In this document: one piece after another, positions 1 to 8,100 of the stretch | Layout: the number at the start of each line of letters is the position of its first letter | Numbering within the stretch: the stretch's first letter is position 1 | NCBI GenBank assembly: GCA_049600855.1 | Contig: JBMYQA010000192.1 | Span: 1 to 11,589 of the forward strand | Direction: 5' to 3' | Length of the DNA: 11,589 bases | DNA from: JBMYQA01 sp049600855 | Lineage (GTDB): Bacteria > Bacteroidota > Bacteroidia > Cytophagales > Flammeovirgaceae | Program-made: the position numbers and the translations under genes | The notes under the pieces: model-generated | What the model was told of the DNA's origin: nothing | What the model saw: the letters and a program-made list of their open reading frames with translations, nothing else | Database searches by the model: none

Positions 1-1011
1 TTTGTTTCCTTAAACAACACCAAAGATGCCATTGAGCATTTATTCAGAGTGGCTTTGGGCTTAGAATCACAAGTGGTTGGTGACTTGCAGATTTCAAATC
101 AGGTAAAGCGGGCGTATCAATGGACGGCAGATCATAACATGGCAGGCCCTTTTTTACATCGTTTACTCCATAGCATCTTTTTTACCAACAAGCGCGTAGT
201 GCAGGAAACGGCTTTTCGAGATGGGGCAGCATCTGTATCTTATGCGGCAGTAGAGATGTTGGAAGAGTTGGTGCAAGATTTCGTAAATCCACGTGTGTTG
301 GTTATCGGCTTAGGAGAAATTGGTGCAGACGTTGTTCGAAACCTACAACACACAGAAATTACCGAAGTCATCATTACGAATCGTACGGCTTTAAAAGCGG
401 ATTTATTAGCCAAAGAATGTGGTTATGAATCACTTCCTTTTGAAAAAGTTTGGGAAGAAGCTGAAAAAGCAGATGCCATCATTTGTTCAATTGGTTTGAA
501 AGAACCATTTTTTAGTGTTGAGCGCGTAAAGCAATTCAATATCTTATCTCATAAATGCTTTTTAGACCTTGCCGTTCCACGCAGCATCGAGGCTGGTATG
601 GAGGAACAAGTGCCTGGTGCAATTGTTTACAACATTGATGACATTAATAATCGAGCATCAGAAGCCCTAGAAAAGCGGAAAAAGGCGATTCCACATGTGG
701 AGGACATTATTGGCGAAGCCATTCATGATTTTGAGGAATGGGCCAAGAATATGGTTTTTTCTCCCATTATTCAAAATCTTAAAGACTCCCTAGAACAAAT
801 TCGTCAGGAAGAAATGAAAAAATTCCTGAAAAAGTTTAATGATCAGGAAGTAAAAGCTGCGGAGGCAATATCTAAGAGCATCATCCAAAAAATAATTAAG
901 CAGCATGTGTTGAAGTTCAAGGCTGCGTGTAAGCGTGGAGAAGCTGAGGAACTCGCTGATATGTTGAGAGATTTATTCGATTTAGAAGGAAGTAAGGTAG
1001 AAAAAAAATAA
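1..1011 (+). CDS. hemA: Glutamyl-tRNA reductase, 5'-truncated by the window edge
   Basis: This enzyme reduces glutamyl-tRNA(Glu) to glutamate-1-semialdehyde with NADPH, the first committed step of C5-pathway tetrapyrrole (haem) synthesis in the cytoplasm. The frame is open from base 1, so the gene starts upstream. The GTG at 49 is internal, because the codons before it encode the family's conserved E-H-L-F-R segment. Counting from the first codon here, the H-L-F-R-V-A-x-G-L-E-S-Q-V-V-G block is at about 13-27, a Rossmann NADPH loop G-L-G-E-I-G at 103-108, the D-L-A-V-P-R strand at 189-194, and the helical dimerisation domain from about 230 to 336. The family is usually about 415-430 residues, so roughly the first 80-90 residues, including the catalytic cysteine, lie outside the window. 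V-G-D replaces the common V-G-E, which is conservative. The next gene starts about 100 bp downstream on the same strand. Confidence 0.96.
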   Translation, partial: FVSLNNTKDAIEHLFRVALGLESQVVGDLQISNQVKRAYQWTADHNMAGPFLHRLLHSIFFTNKRVVQETAFRDGAASVSYAAVEMLEELVQDFVNPRVLVIGLGEIGADVVRNLQHTEITEVIITNRTALKADLLAKECGYESLPFEKVWEEAEKADAIICSIGLKEPFFSVERVKQFNILSHKCFLDLAVPRSIEAGMEEQVPGAIVYNIDDINNRASEALEKRKKAIPHVEDIIGEAIHDFEEWAKNMVFSPIIQNLKDSLEQIRQEEMKKFLKKFNDQEVKAAEAISKSIIQKIIKQHVLKFKAACKRGEAEELADMLRDLFDLEGSKVEKK

Positions 1012-1039
1012 AAAACCTTCCCTTTCCTATCTTAAGCCC

Positions 1040-1047
1040 TAACTTTG
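1040..1047 (+). promoter_or_regulatory. Putative Bacteroidota -7 box (TAACTTTG) ahead of the DUF4293 gene
   Basis: TAACTTTG matches the Bacteroidota -7 consensus TAnnTTTG at every defined base. It lies in the gap after hemA, 65 bp before the ATG of the membrane-protein gene. No good -33 TTG/TTTG is visible 17-23 bp upstream, where the sequence is CT-rich. The start point would be near 1054, giving a leader of about 60 nt that contains the 1061-1080 inverted repeat. The box match is seen; its use as a promoter is inferred. Confidence 0.45.
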
Positions 1048-1060
1048 CACCCACATTTAA

Positions 1061-1088
1061 GTACTCGCTGTTTTGAGTACACTTTTTT
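1061..1088 (+). terminator. Weak hairpin plus T-tract in the hemA/DUF4293 gap
   Basis: A perfect 6-bp inverted repeat, GTACTC and GAGTAC with an 8-nt loop (1061-1080), is followed after two bases by six T residues (1083-1088). It may be a weak rho-independent terminator for hemA or a leader hairpin of the DUF4293 transcript. The stem is short and only half GC, so strong termination is doubtful. The T-run ends 24 bp before the downstream ATG. Confidence 0.35.
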
Positions 1089-1112
1089 GTATTGCATAAA
1101 ATTTCATTTGCG

Positions 1113-1586
1113 ATGATTCAACGAGTCCAATCTATCTTTTTGGCTTTGGCTGCTATTGCCATCTTTGCCATGATTTTCTCTCCTATGTGGGGTAAAGCAG
1201 ATGCCGAAAATACACAATTAGTTGTATTAAATGCTTCCACACTTACCCATACAAAAGGAGCAGAAGTCGTAGAGACAACCAATACCATTTACCTAACCAT
1301 TCTTGCTTTTATCTCTGCTGCCGTAGCCATCGGTTCTTTGTTTAGCTACAAAAACCGTATGACTCAAATCAAATTAAATCTACTCAATTCATTTTTGTTA
1401 TTAGCCACTGTAGTACTCATTGCACTAAATCTATATAGTGCCCAAAAAGTATTTGATCCTACGAATCCCGGTGCGTTTAAAATTGGTTTCTTTTTACCCA
1501 TTGTAGCACTCTTCTTTAACTCTCTGGCCAATCGCTTTATTCGTAAAGATGAGAAATTGGTGAAATCAGTCGATCGTCTGAGGTAA
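1113..1586 (+). CDS. DUF4293 family four-helix inner-membrane protein
   Basis: This is a 157-residue integral membrane protein that matches, by its opening M-I-Q-R-V-Q-S-I-F-L and its topology, the DUF4293 family found widely in Bacteroidota; no biochemical function is known to me. Four hydrophobic segments are visible at about 5-25, 58-78, 88-108 and 122-142. A polar, probably periplasmic loop of about 30 residues lies between the first two, and the tail is basic (F-I-R-K-D-E-K-L). I place the start at ATG 1113 because the family begins with M-I-Q-R-V-Q. A TTG at 1092 would add seven residues (M-H-K-I-S-F-A) without family support. No Shine-Dalgarno sequence is evident, which is usual in this phylum. 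It has its own candidate promoter after hemA and is closed by a strong terminator at 1612, so it is at most bicistronic with hemA. Confidence 0.85.
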   Translation: MIQRVQSIFLALAAIAIFAMIFSPMWGKADAENTQLVVLNASTLTHTKGAEVVETTNTIYLTILAFISAAVAIGSLFSYKNRMTQIKLNLLNSFLLLATVVLIALNLYSAQKVFDPTNPGAFKIGFFLPIVALFFNSLANRFIRKDEKLVKSVDRLR

Positions 1587-1611
1587 TCACAATTTGTTTT
1601 TTTGATATAGC

Positions 1612-1637
1612 AGCTCCATGTATCATGGGGCTTTTTT
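1612..1637 (+). terminator. Rho-independent terminator after the DUF4293 gene
   Basis: A 9-bp stem (1612-1620 with 1624-1632, one G-U pair, 3-nt loop TAT) is followed directly by a T-run at 1632-1637. It begins 25 bp after the stop codon of the membrane-protein gene. This is a classical intrinsic terminator and separates that gene from the response regulator downstream. Confidence 0.85.
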
Positions 1638-1785
1638 GTTGGATTTATCTAAATCTTTATCTTTCTTCTGAGTACATCCCAATCTTTAGTGATTAAAAAA
1701 CTGATCAGGTCTGTGAATTTCATGTTGAAAACTATATTTTCAAGTTTCAATTAATTTTATAGCCTTACGATTAAATAATAATACT

Positions 1786-2457
1786 TTGCAAGAGACCTCT
1801 TTTTTAATTGTAGATGATCACCCCATCACAAGAATGGGGGTCGCTGCTTTGATAAACCAACATCCTGAATGGCATTTACTTAAAGAACTTAAAGATGGTA
1901 AAGAAGCTTGGGTATACTTGCAAAATCATGATTTACCAGATGTACTCATACTTGATATAGATATGCCAAATATGACAGGCATTGAGCTAACTAGATTGAT
2001 TCGAGAGCAAAATATTTTAATACATATCATTCTTCTCAGCCATCACTTAAATAAAAATAACTTTTTTTGCGCTCTTGATCTTGGAGTAAAAGGCATTCTT
2101 TGTAAGAACAACGCCATTCACGAAATCGAAGCTTGCGTAGAAAATGTATTAAAAGGCAACACATTTTATAGCCAAAGCATTGGCGGTTTATCCACTCAAA
2201 CAGCAGTAAAAGAAAAACAAAAGGTACTTCAAAAGTTAAGTGATTTAACAAAGCGAGAATTACTTGTTTTAGAACAAATTGCCCAAGAAATGACTACGGA
2301 AGAGATTGCAGACAACCTCTCAAATAGCACCAAAACCATTAAAAACCATCGAAGCAATATTGCCTCTAAATTAGGGCTAGTTGGCAACTACAGTATTCTG
2401 AAGTTCGCTATAAAATATAAGTTCTTGATTGAGAGTTATAGAAAAGACCAACAGTAA
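1786..2457 (+). CDS. NarL/FixJ-type (LuxR-HTH) response regulator
   Basis: This is a 223-residue cytoplasmic transcription regulator of a two-component system. The receiver domain spans about 4-122, with acidic pair D10-D11, probable phosphoacceptor D57 in L-I-L-D-I-D-M-P, switch residue S85, and lysine K107 in G-I-L-C-K. A linker leads to a GerE/LuxR helix-turn-helix at about 153-200, with the L-T-x-R-E core and T-K-T-I-K-N-H-R in the recognition-helix region. The start is TTG at 1786: an in-frame stop lies at 1726, no in-frame ATG or GTG lies between, and the first internal ATG (codon 17) would remove D10-D11. No Shine-Dalgarno is visible. An imperfect promoter-like TATATTTT is at 1733-1740. 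The gene converges with the sensor kinase on the other strand, stops 19 bp apart, which suggests they are partners; target genes cannot be read from the window. Confidence 0.92.
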   Translation: MQETSFLIVDDHPITRMGVAALINQHPEWHLLKELKDGKEAWVYLQNHDLPDVLILDIDMPNMTGIELTRLIREQNILIHIILLSHHLNKNNFFCALDLGVKGILCKNNAIHEIEACVENVLKGNTFYSQSIGGLSTQTAVKEKQKVLQKLSDLTKRELLVLEQIAQEMTTEEIADNLSNSTKTIKNHRSNIASKLGLVGNYSILKFAIKYKFLIESYRKDQQ

Positions 2458-2476
2458 ATTTGATCCTTGAAATCGC

Positions 2477-4669
2477 TCAAGCTACTGTGAGTTGCAACCT
2501 CACACAACCTCCTTTATGATCAGCGCTTGAGAATACGGGTTCTACTTTTGCCTTCAATTTTTGGCTAAGTATTTTTACAGATGCGAGTCCTAAACCAAAA
2601 GAAGGTTCTCCAGCAGTAGGTCGAGCACTCAAACGACCAAACTTCTTGAATAGTCGCTTCTTGTCGTATTCAGAGAAGCCTGGACCTTCATCTTCTATCT
2701 CTAACACCGCATTTCCATCTTGTTGATGAACCTTGACAAAAACATTGCTATCTGGATAAGTAAATTTAATAGCATTAGAAATAAGGTTCTCTACGATTCT
2801 TTTGAGATATACTGGATTACTTTTTACATAAATTTCACTATCTAAAACGTCTGTCATCAGGTTTATCCCCTTGGCAGCGATACGTTCTTGATACAGAAGT
2901 ATTACCTCATCAATTACTTGATTTAAGTCGGTCTTTTCCAATATGATTTCATCTTCTAAGTTTTCTATTTCATAGAAAAGTAATATATCCTTAATCATTT
3001 CATTGCCTCTAAAAGTCTCGTTCTTGATTAACCGCATAAAGTTATGAGGCAGCTCATGTATATATTTTGTTAATAAGATATCGATATGGTGCAATGGAGA
3101 ACGCAAATCATGAGCTACAATGCCCATTAACTCATCCTTTTCATGATTGAGTAAAGCCAAGCTTTCATTGGCATCATACAGTTCATTATTCTGCTCTTGT
3201 ATGGTTTTATTGGCCTTGCTTAGTTTTTGTTTTGCATAGAAAATTATACCTGCAATTAAGAATATGATAATGATCAAGATGACTAATGCTTTATTATACA
3301 CTCGTTGCTTTTCAATATTGGCTTCTTGAATCAGCCCTTGTTGTTCGAGCATGGCTATTTGGTGTTCTTTTTCTTCAGCTTCATATTTTTCTTTTAAGGC
3401 AGCAACTTCTTTTTGCACATTCTCATTCCGCAATGAGTCATTTAATGCATCATACAAGAGACGCAGCTCATAAGCCGACTTCCATTTATTTAAAGCATCT
3501 TGAATTTCTGACATCATAAGATAAATCTCCGCCTTATAAAAAGGAGAATTCTCAACAACAACATTATTTTTCAGTAATCTATCTAAAATATGGTAAGCTT
3601 CTCGATAGGATTGTACACCTTGCTTGATTCTGGCCACTTGCAGCATAATTGCTACCTCGTCAGATTTACCAATGCCACGATATTTTTTTACAGCATTTAA
3701 AGCTTTATTCGCATACGTTTCAGCCTTCTTAAACTCTTTGAGGCCTAAATATATTTCTGATGTGATTATAAATATTCCAGGCTTGTAAATTGCCATAGAA
3801 CTACTGGCCGTTTCATAACTGCTGTTATCCACTATCTCTAAGGACTTATTAATAAAGAACAGGGCAGAATCAAACTTTTCCTCTGTCAGATATATACTTG
3901 CTACATTACCAGACAACACGATTTGACCTTCAATGTTTTCTTGTTTTAAGGCTTGTTCAAAAGCTTTTTGAAAGAAAAAAACAGAAGACTGGTCGTCATT
4001 GATGCGACCAAAAGAAATAGCCAGGTTATTCATGATTTCAATATTGCTGCTATCCATTTTGAGTGCATCGAATAACACTTTGATGGACTCTTGGCTATTT
4101 CCTTGCTTGCGCTGTGCTTTGGCAATTAAGAGTAGACTTTTAACGATTGAATTATTGTCTTCAAGGGAATCAGCTATAATTTTGCTTTTATTGGCAAACA
4201 ATAAAGAGTGTTCAGGTTCTTCTTCATATAAGAAAAATTTGCTCAAATTGATATAAGACTTTATTTTTATAGCGGGGTTGACATTTTTATCTGCTAAACT
4301 ATCAAAGTACGTAAATGCCTTTTCCTCGTTGCCATTAACATACTGCATTTGGCCTAAAACACTAATAGCATATTGATATAAAGATTCATCGTGATTTTTG
4401 CTTTTGCGCCTGAGCATACTACTATAAGAACGCACTTTAGGGTAATTGCCAGGCACTTTATAATGAATAGCTATTAATTTATAGAGTAAGTCTAACTCAG
4501 CCTTCAGGGTGGGTGCTGTTGACAACTGTTCTTCCCATTTATTTATTGAGTCCAAAGTTGCCTGATTGATTTGTTGATCAAAACTATCTTGTGCCTGCAG
4601 CTGAGAACAAAAAAAAGGCAAAAATAATATAAATATATATTTAGCTATTCTTAGGTGCCTAATCATCAT
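2477..4669 (-). CDS. TPR-containing membrane sensor histidine kinase
   Basis: This is a 730-residue sensor kinase. A signal peptide covers about 1-26 (cleavage near L-Q-A). An alpha-helical region of TPR-like repeats at about 55-410 should lie in the periplasm. A coiled coil (415-455), one transmembrane helix (460-478) and a second short coiled coil (480-510) lead into HisKA, with phosphoacceptor H520 in A-H-D-L-R-S-P-L. HATPase_c follows: N box around N628 and N632, G1 D-E-G-P-G at 660-664, F box L-F-K-K-F, and G2 G-L-G-L at 692-695. All key catalytic motifs are present, so it should autophosphorylate. It lacks a receiver and should pass phosphate to the convergent NarL-type regulator; this pairing is inferred. 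C21 is not in a good lipobox. ATG at 4669 or 4666 could start it. It is the next gene after the giant secreted protein on this strand, but 432 bp and a terminator separate them. Confidence 0.94.
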   Translation of the reverse strand: MMIRHLRIAKYIFILFLPFFCSQLQAQDSFDQQINQATLDSINKWEEQLSTAPTLKAELDLLYKLIAIHYKVPGNYPKVRSYSSMLRRKSKNHDESLYQYAISVLGQMQYVNGNEEKAFTYFDSLADKNVNPAIKIKSYINLSKFFLYEEEPEHSLLFANKSKIIADSLEDNNSIVKSLLLIAKAQRKQGNSQESIKVLFDALKMDSSNIEIMNNLAISFGRINDDQSSVFFFQKAFEQALKQENIEGQIVLSGNVASIYLTEEKFDSALFFINKSLEIVDNSSYETASSSMAIYKPGIFIITSEIYLGLKEFKKAETYANKALNAVKKYRGIGKSDEVAIMLQVARIKQGVQSYREAYHILDRLLKNNVVVENSPFYKAEIYLMMSEIQDALNKWKSAYELRLLYDALNDSLRNENVQKEVAALKEKYEAEEKEHQIAMLEQQGLIQEANIEKQRVYNKALVILIIIIFLIAGIIFYAKQKLSKANKTIQEQNNELYDANESLALLNHEKDELMGIVAHDLRSPLHHIDILLTKYIHELPHNFMRLIKNETFRGNEMIKDILLFYEIENLEDEIILEKTDLNQVIDEVILLYQERIAAKGINLMTDVLDSEIYVKSNPVYLKRIVENLISNAIKFTYPDSNVFVKVHQQDGNAVLEIEDEGPGFSEYDKKRLFKKFGRLSARPTAGEPSFGLGLASVKILSQKLKAKVEPVFSSADHKGGCVRLQLTVA

Positions 4670-4690
4670 AAGTATTTTTGATTCGAACTA

Positions 4691-4722
4691 TAAAATTAAC
4701 AAAACAAAGAGGGTTAACACAA
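4691..4722 (-). promoter_or_regulatory. Possible promoter of the sensor kinase gene
   Basis: On the minus strand a TTG (4722-4720) is followed after 21 bp by TAATTTTA (4698-4691), which matches seven of eight positions if TAnnTTTG is taken with free n bases. The layout fits the Bacteroidota -33/-7 pattern and would give a leader of roughly 10-15 nt before the ATG at 4669. AT-rich DNA produces such matches easily, so this is tentative. Confidence 0.3.
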
Positions 4723-5012
4723 TATTCATCATACATGAAAGCAGTCAACACTTATAAATCTAAATTCATAAGGATTGATTGCTGACATTTTTTCAGAGAC
4801 TGTTTTTACTATTTTTTTATGATTTTCTTCTTTATCGGAGCTTCACCATTTACATAAAATAAATACCACAATATTTTTGAACGGGTGCTTAAAGTTTTCC
4901 TTATGAACACCAGCACGGGATTGGTTAGCCGAATGATTCAAACCTCTTGCCCTTGCGCATGAAACAACTTAATTCCTGATTTTTTGTAAAGGACAGCAAT
5001 TCTGACACCTAT

Positions 5013-5036
5013 AAAATGGGACTTGGGTCCTATTTT
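5013..5036 (+). other. Hairpin of unknown role in the intergenic region
   Basis: A 10-bp stem pairs AAAATGGGAC (5013-5022) with GTCCTATTTT (5027-5036) around a TTGG loop. One pair is G-T, which is a tolerated G-U wobble only in a plus-strand RNA and becomes an A-C mismatch in a minus-strand RNA. The plus-strand copy ends in a T-rich run, so it could terminate a plus-strand transcript, but no plus-strand gene feeds it. It is distinct from the minus-strand terminator a few bases to the right. Confidence 0.5.
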
Positions 5037-5042
5037 TCATCA

Positions 5043-5080
5043 GAAAAAACAAAGAAGGCCTACTGAAATACAGTAGACCT
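5043..5080 (-). terminator. Rho-independent terminator of the giant cargo gene
   Basis: A 10-bp stem (5056-5065 with 5071-5080, 5-nt loop, one G-U pair in minus-strand RNA) lies 21 bp past the stop codon. In the minus direction it is followed by a T-rich tail complementary to the A-runs at 5043-5055. The position and T-tail direction fit termination of the large minus-strand gene and argue against read-through into the kinase. Confidence 0.8.
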
Positions 5081-5101
5081 CCTCAAAAAACTAGGAATAC
5101 A

Positions 5102-8100
5102 CTATCCTTTTATTAGCTTTTCTATATAAAATACTTCGTTGTCACACTCTATGGTGAGAATATACACACCATTTCTCAATCCACCCATTTCAAATGAATA
5201 GTTATGTTTGCCTTCAACTTCTTTTTGTGATGGCAGTAACTCGTTCACTTGTTTACCCGTAATGTCATAAAGCTTAATTGAAATAGTTGCGTCTTTTTCT
5301 AAGCTGAATGAAACATTGACTGAATTGCTGAATGGATTCGGATACGCGTTTGTTTTTATAGGACTATTCTCTGAAACTGGCTGAGCTATTCTCGTATTAT
5401 TTTCACTGCAATCACTCATCGCCCAACTAATGGCATTATCAAATATTACAGCACCATAAGTAGTTAGTTTACCAGCTTTGTAATCACGATTAAACAAACT
5501 CACCCTTCTTGCAAGCGCTACACTGCCATCAGACAATGTGTCTCCTGCATCAAAAGCAGTAATTACAGCCTTCTCTGGCATACCCTGAACAGTAGCAAGT
5601 ACATTTTCAGAAGGTATCGATTGGGTTTCTATGTAAGCCATATCTGCTTCATTGTTATAAACCGTGATGGGTTGCCCATGAGCTAGTCCACTTATAATAG
5701 GGTGGTTTCCGCTTGAAATAGCTATTTTATCTTGATTTTCAATATTACCATATTGATCAGACAGTTTTAAATCATCAAAACTATAAGACTCCCATACGAT
5801 TACAGGTACATTCATAGTATGCAAATGCTCATCTGCCAATTTACTGCTGATTACAGATGAAGAAATGACAACAAGCTCTTTGCCAGCTGCATCTGTATAG
5901 TCAAATACATCATCATCTATAACCGTTACGGAATGACCTAAATTGGTAATTCTATTTATTAATTCAGTATCTCCCTGATTTGGGTTGCCATTATCCATCA
6001 CATAAACGATTTCTCCAGAAGTACTACATACATTACCAGAGATGACGCTTGTTGTAGTTGGAGATGGGATACATGAATTCATTGCCCAGATGACTGCATT
6101 GCCAATAATGCGTTCACCATCTTCTGTCAGATTACCTTCAACTAAATTACGAGCAAATAAGGTTACTCTTCTTGCAGGTGCTACTGTGCCATTTTCTAAA
6201 GAATCACCAACTTCAAAGGCGGTAATTACTCCTTTTTCAGGGTGGCCTGGTACGCTCAAAATTACATGATCAGGATTGCTAGGCACATTAAAAGCCAAAG
6301 GCCCAACGTTGTTGTAAACAAATACATCAGCGGGCAACCCATCTGTAATAGGGTGGTTTTCATTTGTAACTGACACCGTTTTACCCGATACATGATCATG
6401 ACTTCCATCAGACAAACCTAAATCATCAAATAGGACAAACTCAGTATTTACAATAGGTATTGGCAGGTTAGCTAAATCATCATCAGTCAAATAACCTGAA
6501 TAGGTATTGGATGAAATGAAGACCAAGTCTTTGTCCTGTGCGTCTGCAAGTGTAAAGCTTTGGTCATCAATGAGAATGACATTTAAGCCTGTATTTTCAA
6601 TAATTTCTTTCAAATCTCTATCTCCGCCTGAGCTAGGAAGTCCCGTATTATTATTAATATCTGTGATAAATAAAATATTACCTATACATGGAAGAGCCTC
6701 AGAAACTGTCACATTAATCGTATCTACAGGTTCTTGATTTCCTGCGCTATCTACAGAGTAATACGTAATGGCGTAACTGCCTGGCTGGGCAAGTGTAATT
6801 TGACTACCTGATAGATACATACCACCATTTACACTGTAATAAGAGTCTTGAACGCCTGAAAGGTAATCGTCAGCTACGATCTGCAATGGAATTCCTGTTG
6901 TTATAGTCAAGCCATCGGAAGCCTCTATGCCTTGATAATGTATGGAGGTCATTGGCCATGTTAGATCAATCCCGAATCTGTACTTATTTGGTATTCCTAT
7001 ATTGCCAGCACTGTCGCTAGCTACAATGTGGAAGTAATATTCACCCTCTGGTATGGGAGTAAGTAAACTATCCACTATATAAGTAGTAGTGAGGTCTACA
7101 CTCGTTTCAGATGCTGGTGCTGGTGTAAGTGCCTCAGGAATGAAGTTGAAGTCTTCTTCTGTGTTGAATACATAAAAGTATTGATGGATTCCAGAAAGGT
7201 CTGTAACTGTAGGAGTCCAGCTCATTGCTACTGGCGAATTGCTATTGTACCATTCCGTTTCGCTGGGATGTGTACTGCTGGTGACCAGCAACTCAGCTGG
7301 ACCAGAGCGATCTACCTTAATATTGACTAGGTTTGAGGGCGCACTTTCTCTGCCCAATTCATCAATCGCAACAACATAGATGCTGTGCATACCTTCACCA
7401 AGTTGGTTTAACCACATTGTATTTACATTTCCTTCAACTTGTTGTGAGATGCCATCTACAACGATCCTATAAGTAGCTACTCCCATGGGATCTGATAGCA
7501 ATTCAGGGATATTCCAAACAATAAAAGCCGAATCGCATAGGTTTGTCCATTCCTCTCCACAAGCCATTTCTGTAAGAATTGGCGCATTTGGCTCAGCAGC
7601 ATCATACAACAGTACGGTATCTGCTGGCACACTCTGATTGCCCAAAGAATCTATAGCAATTACATCGAGGAAATGCACGCCCTCTTCTTCTACATCAATG
7701 GATACCGTAGTAGTATTCCCCACATTCACATAATCACCACTTCCAAGCCGATATGCATAGCTAACACTTGGGTCAGCGTCTGCTGGCCAAGAAACGCTAA
7801 ATAATGAGCTGGTACTCCAACCATCTGGAGAAATGGAAAGTAACGGAGTCTCTGGTGCAAAAGTATCATTGACATAGAATGTTCTAATACTGCTATTATT
7901 GGCTTCATTAGACTCATCTATTATTGAATCTGGATCTAATACTACCTCAATATTATTATTGCCTTCCACAAAGTTTGCTGAAAAACTCAGTTCCTCTATA
8001 CTTCCTTTAGCCAAATCAATGGTAGAGTTGCCTATTTCAACTCCATTATGAAGTACAGAAACTAACACATTGTTGGCAGCTGTTCCTCCGAAGTTCCCTA

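Larger units (their letters stand above)
4670..5101. other. 432-bp intergenic region between the sensor kinase and the giant cargo gene
   Basis: No convincing protein gene is seen here. Reading left to right: a weak kinase promoter (minus strand, 4691-4722); a very AT-rich stretch (4801-4860 has 14 G/C of 60 by hand count); a plus-strand TATTTTTG box at 4872-4879; a GC-richer islet (4901-4960 has 29 G/C of 60); a hairpin at 5013-5036; and the terminator of the giant gene at 5043-5080. Short open frames exist (19 codons on plus from 4903, 42 codons on minus ending at 4809), but their lengths are what chance gives. Confidence 0.7.

Noticed and set aside
1722..1754. Ten-codon ATG frame upstream of the response regulator, considered as a leader peptide
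   Set aside because: It has no run of regulatory codons and no attenuator hairpin follows it.
2036..2251. Minus-strand open frame of 71 codons inside the response regulator
   Set aside because: It is fully inside a well-supported receiver/HTH gene and its translation shows no domain.
2452..2487. Nested short inverted repeats (CAGTA/TACTG and CTTGA/TCAAG) between the converging stops, considered as a bidirectional terminator
   Set aside because: The arms are only 5 bp, asymmetrically spaced and without T-tracts on either side.
4809..4937. Minus-strand open frame of 42 codons in the intergenic region, ending ...K-K-K-I-I-K-K
   Set aside because: It has no ATG, GTG or TTG at its beginning, follows directly on a stop, and is within chance length for AT-rich DNA; I cannot tie it to a known family.
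4903..4962. Plus-strand ATG frame of 19 codons within the GC-richer islet
   Set aside because: There is no Shine-Dalgarno and no family resemblance, and the length is expected by chance; kept only as part of the possible RNA unit.
5408..6682. Reading the duplicated domain as an active glutamine amidotransferase or ThuA hydrolase
   Set aside because: No nucleophilic Cys in a G-x-C-x-G elbow and no paired catalytic His/Glu are seen; each copy's final Cys is at the domain end, more likely structural.
7726..7917. Short open frame inside the giant gene on the same strand in another phase; plus-strand frames at 6042, 6507, 10320 and 10614 are similar
   Set aside because: The giant frame is continuous and domain-rich there; these are shadow frames.
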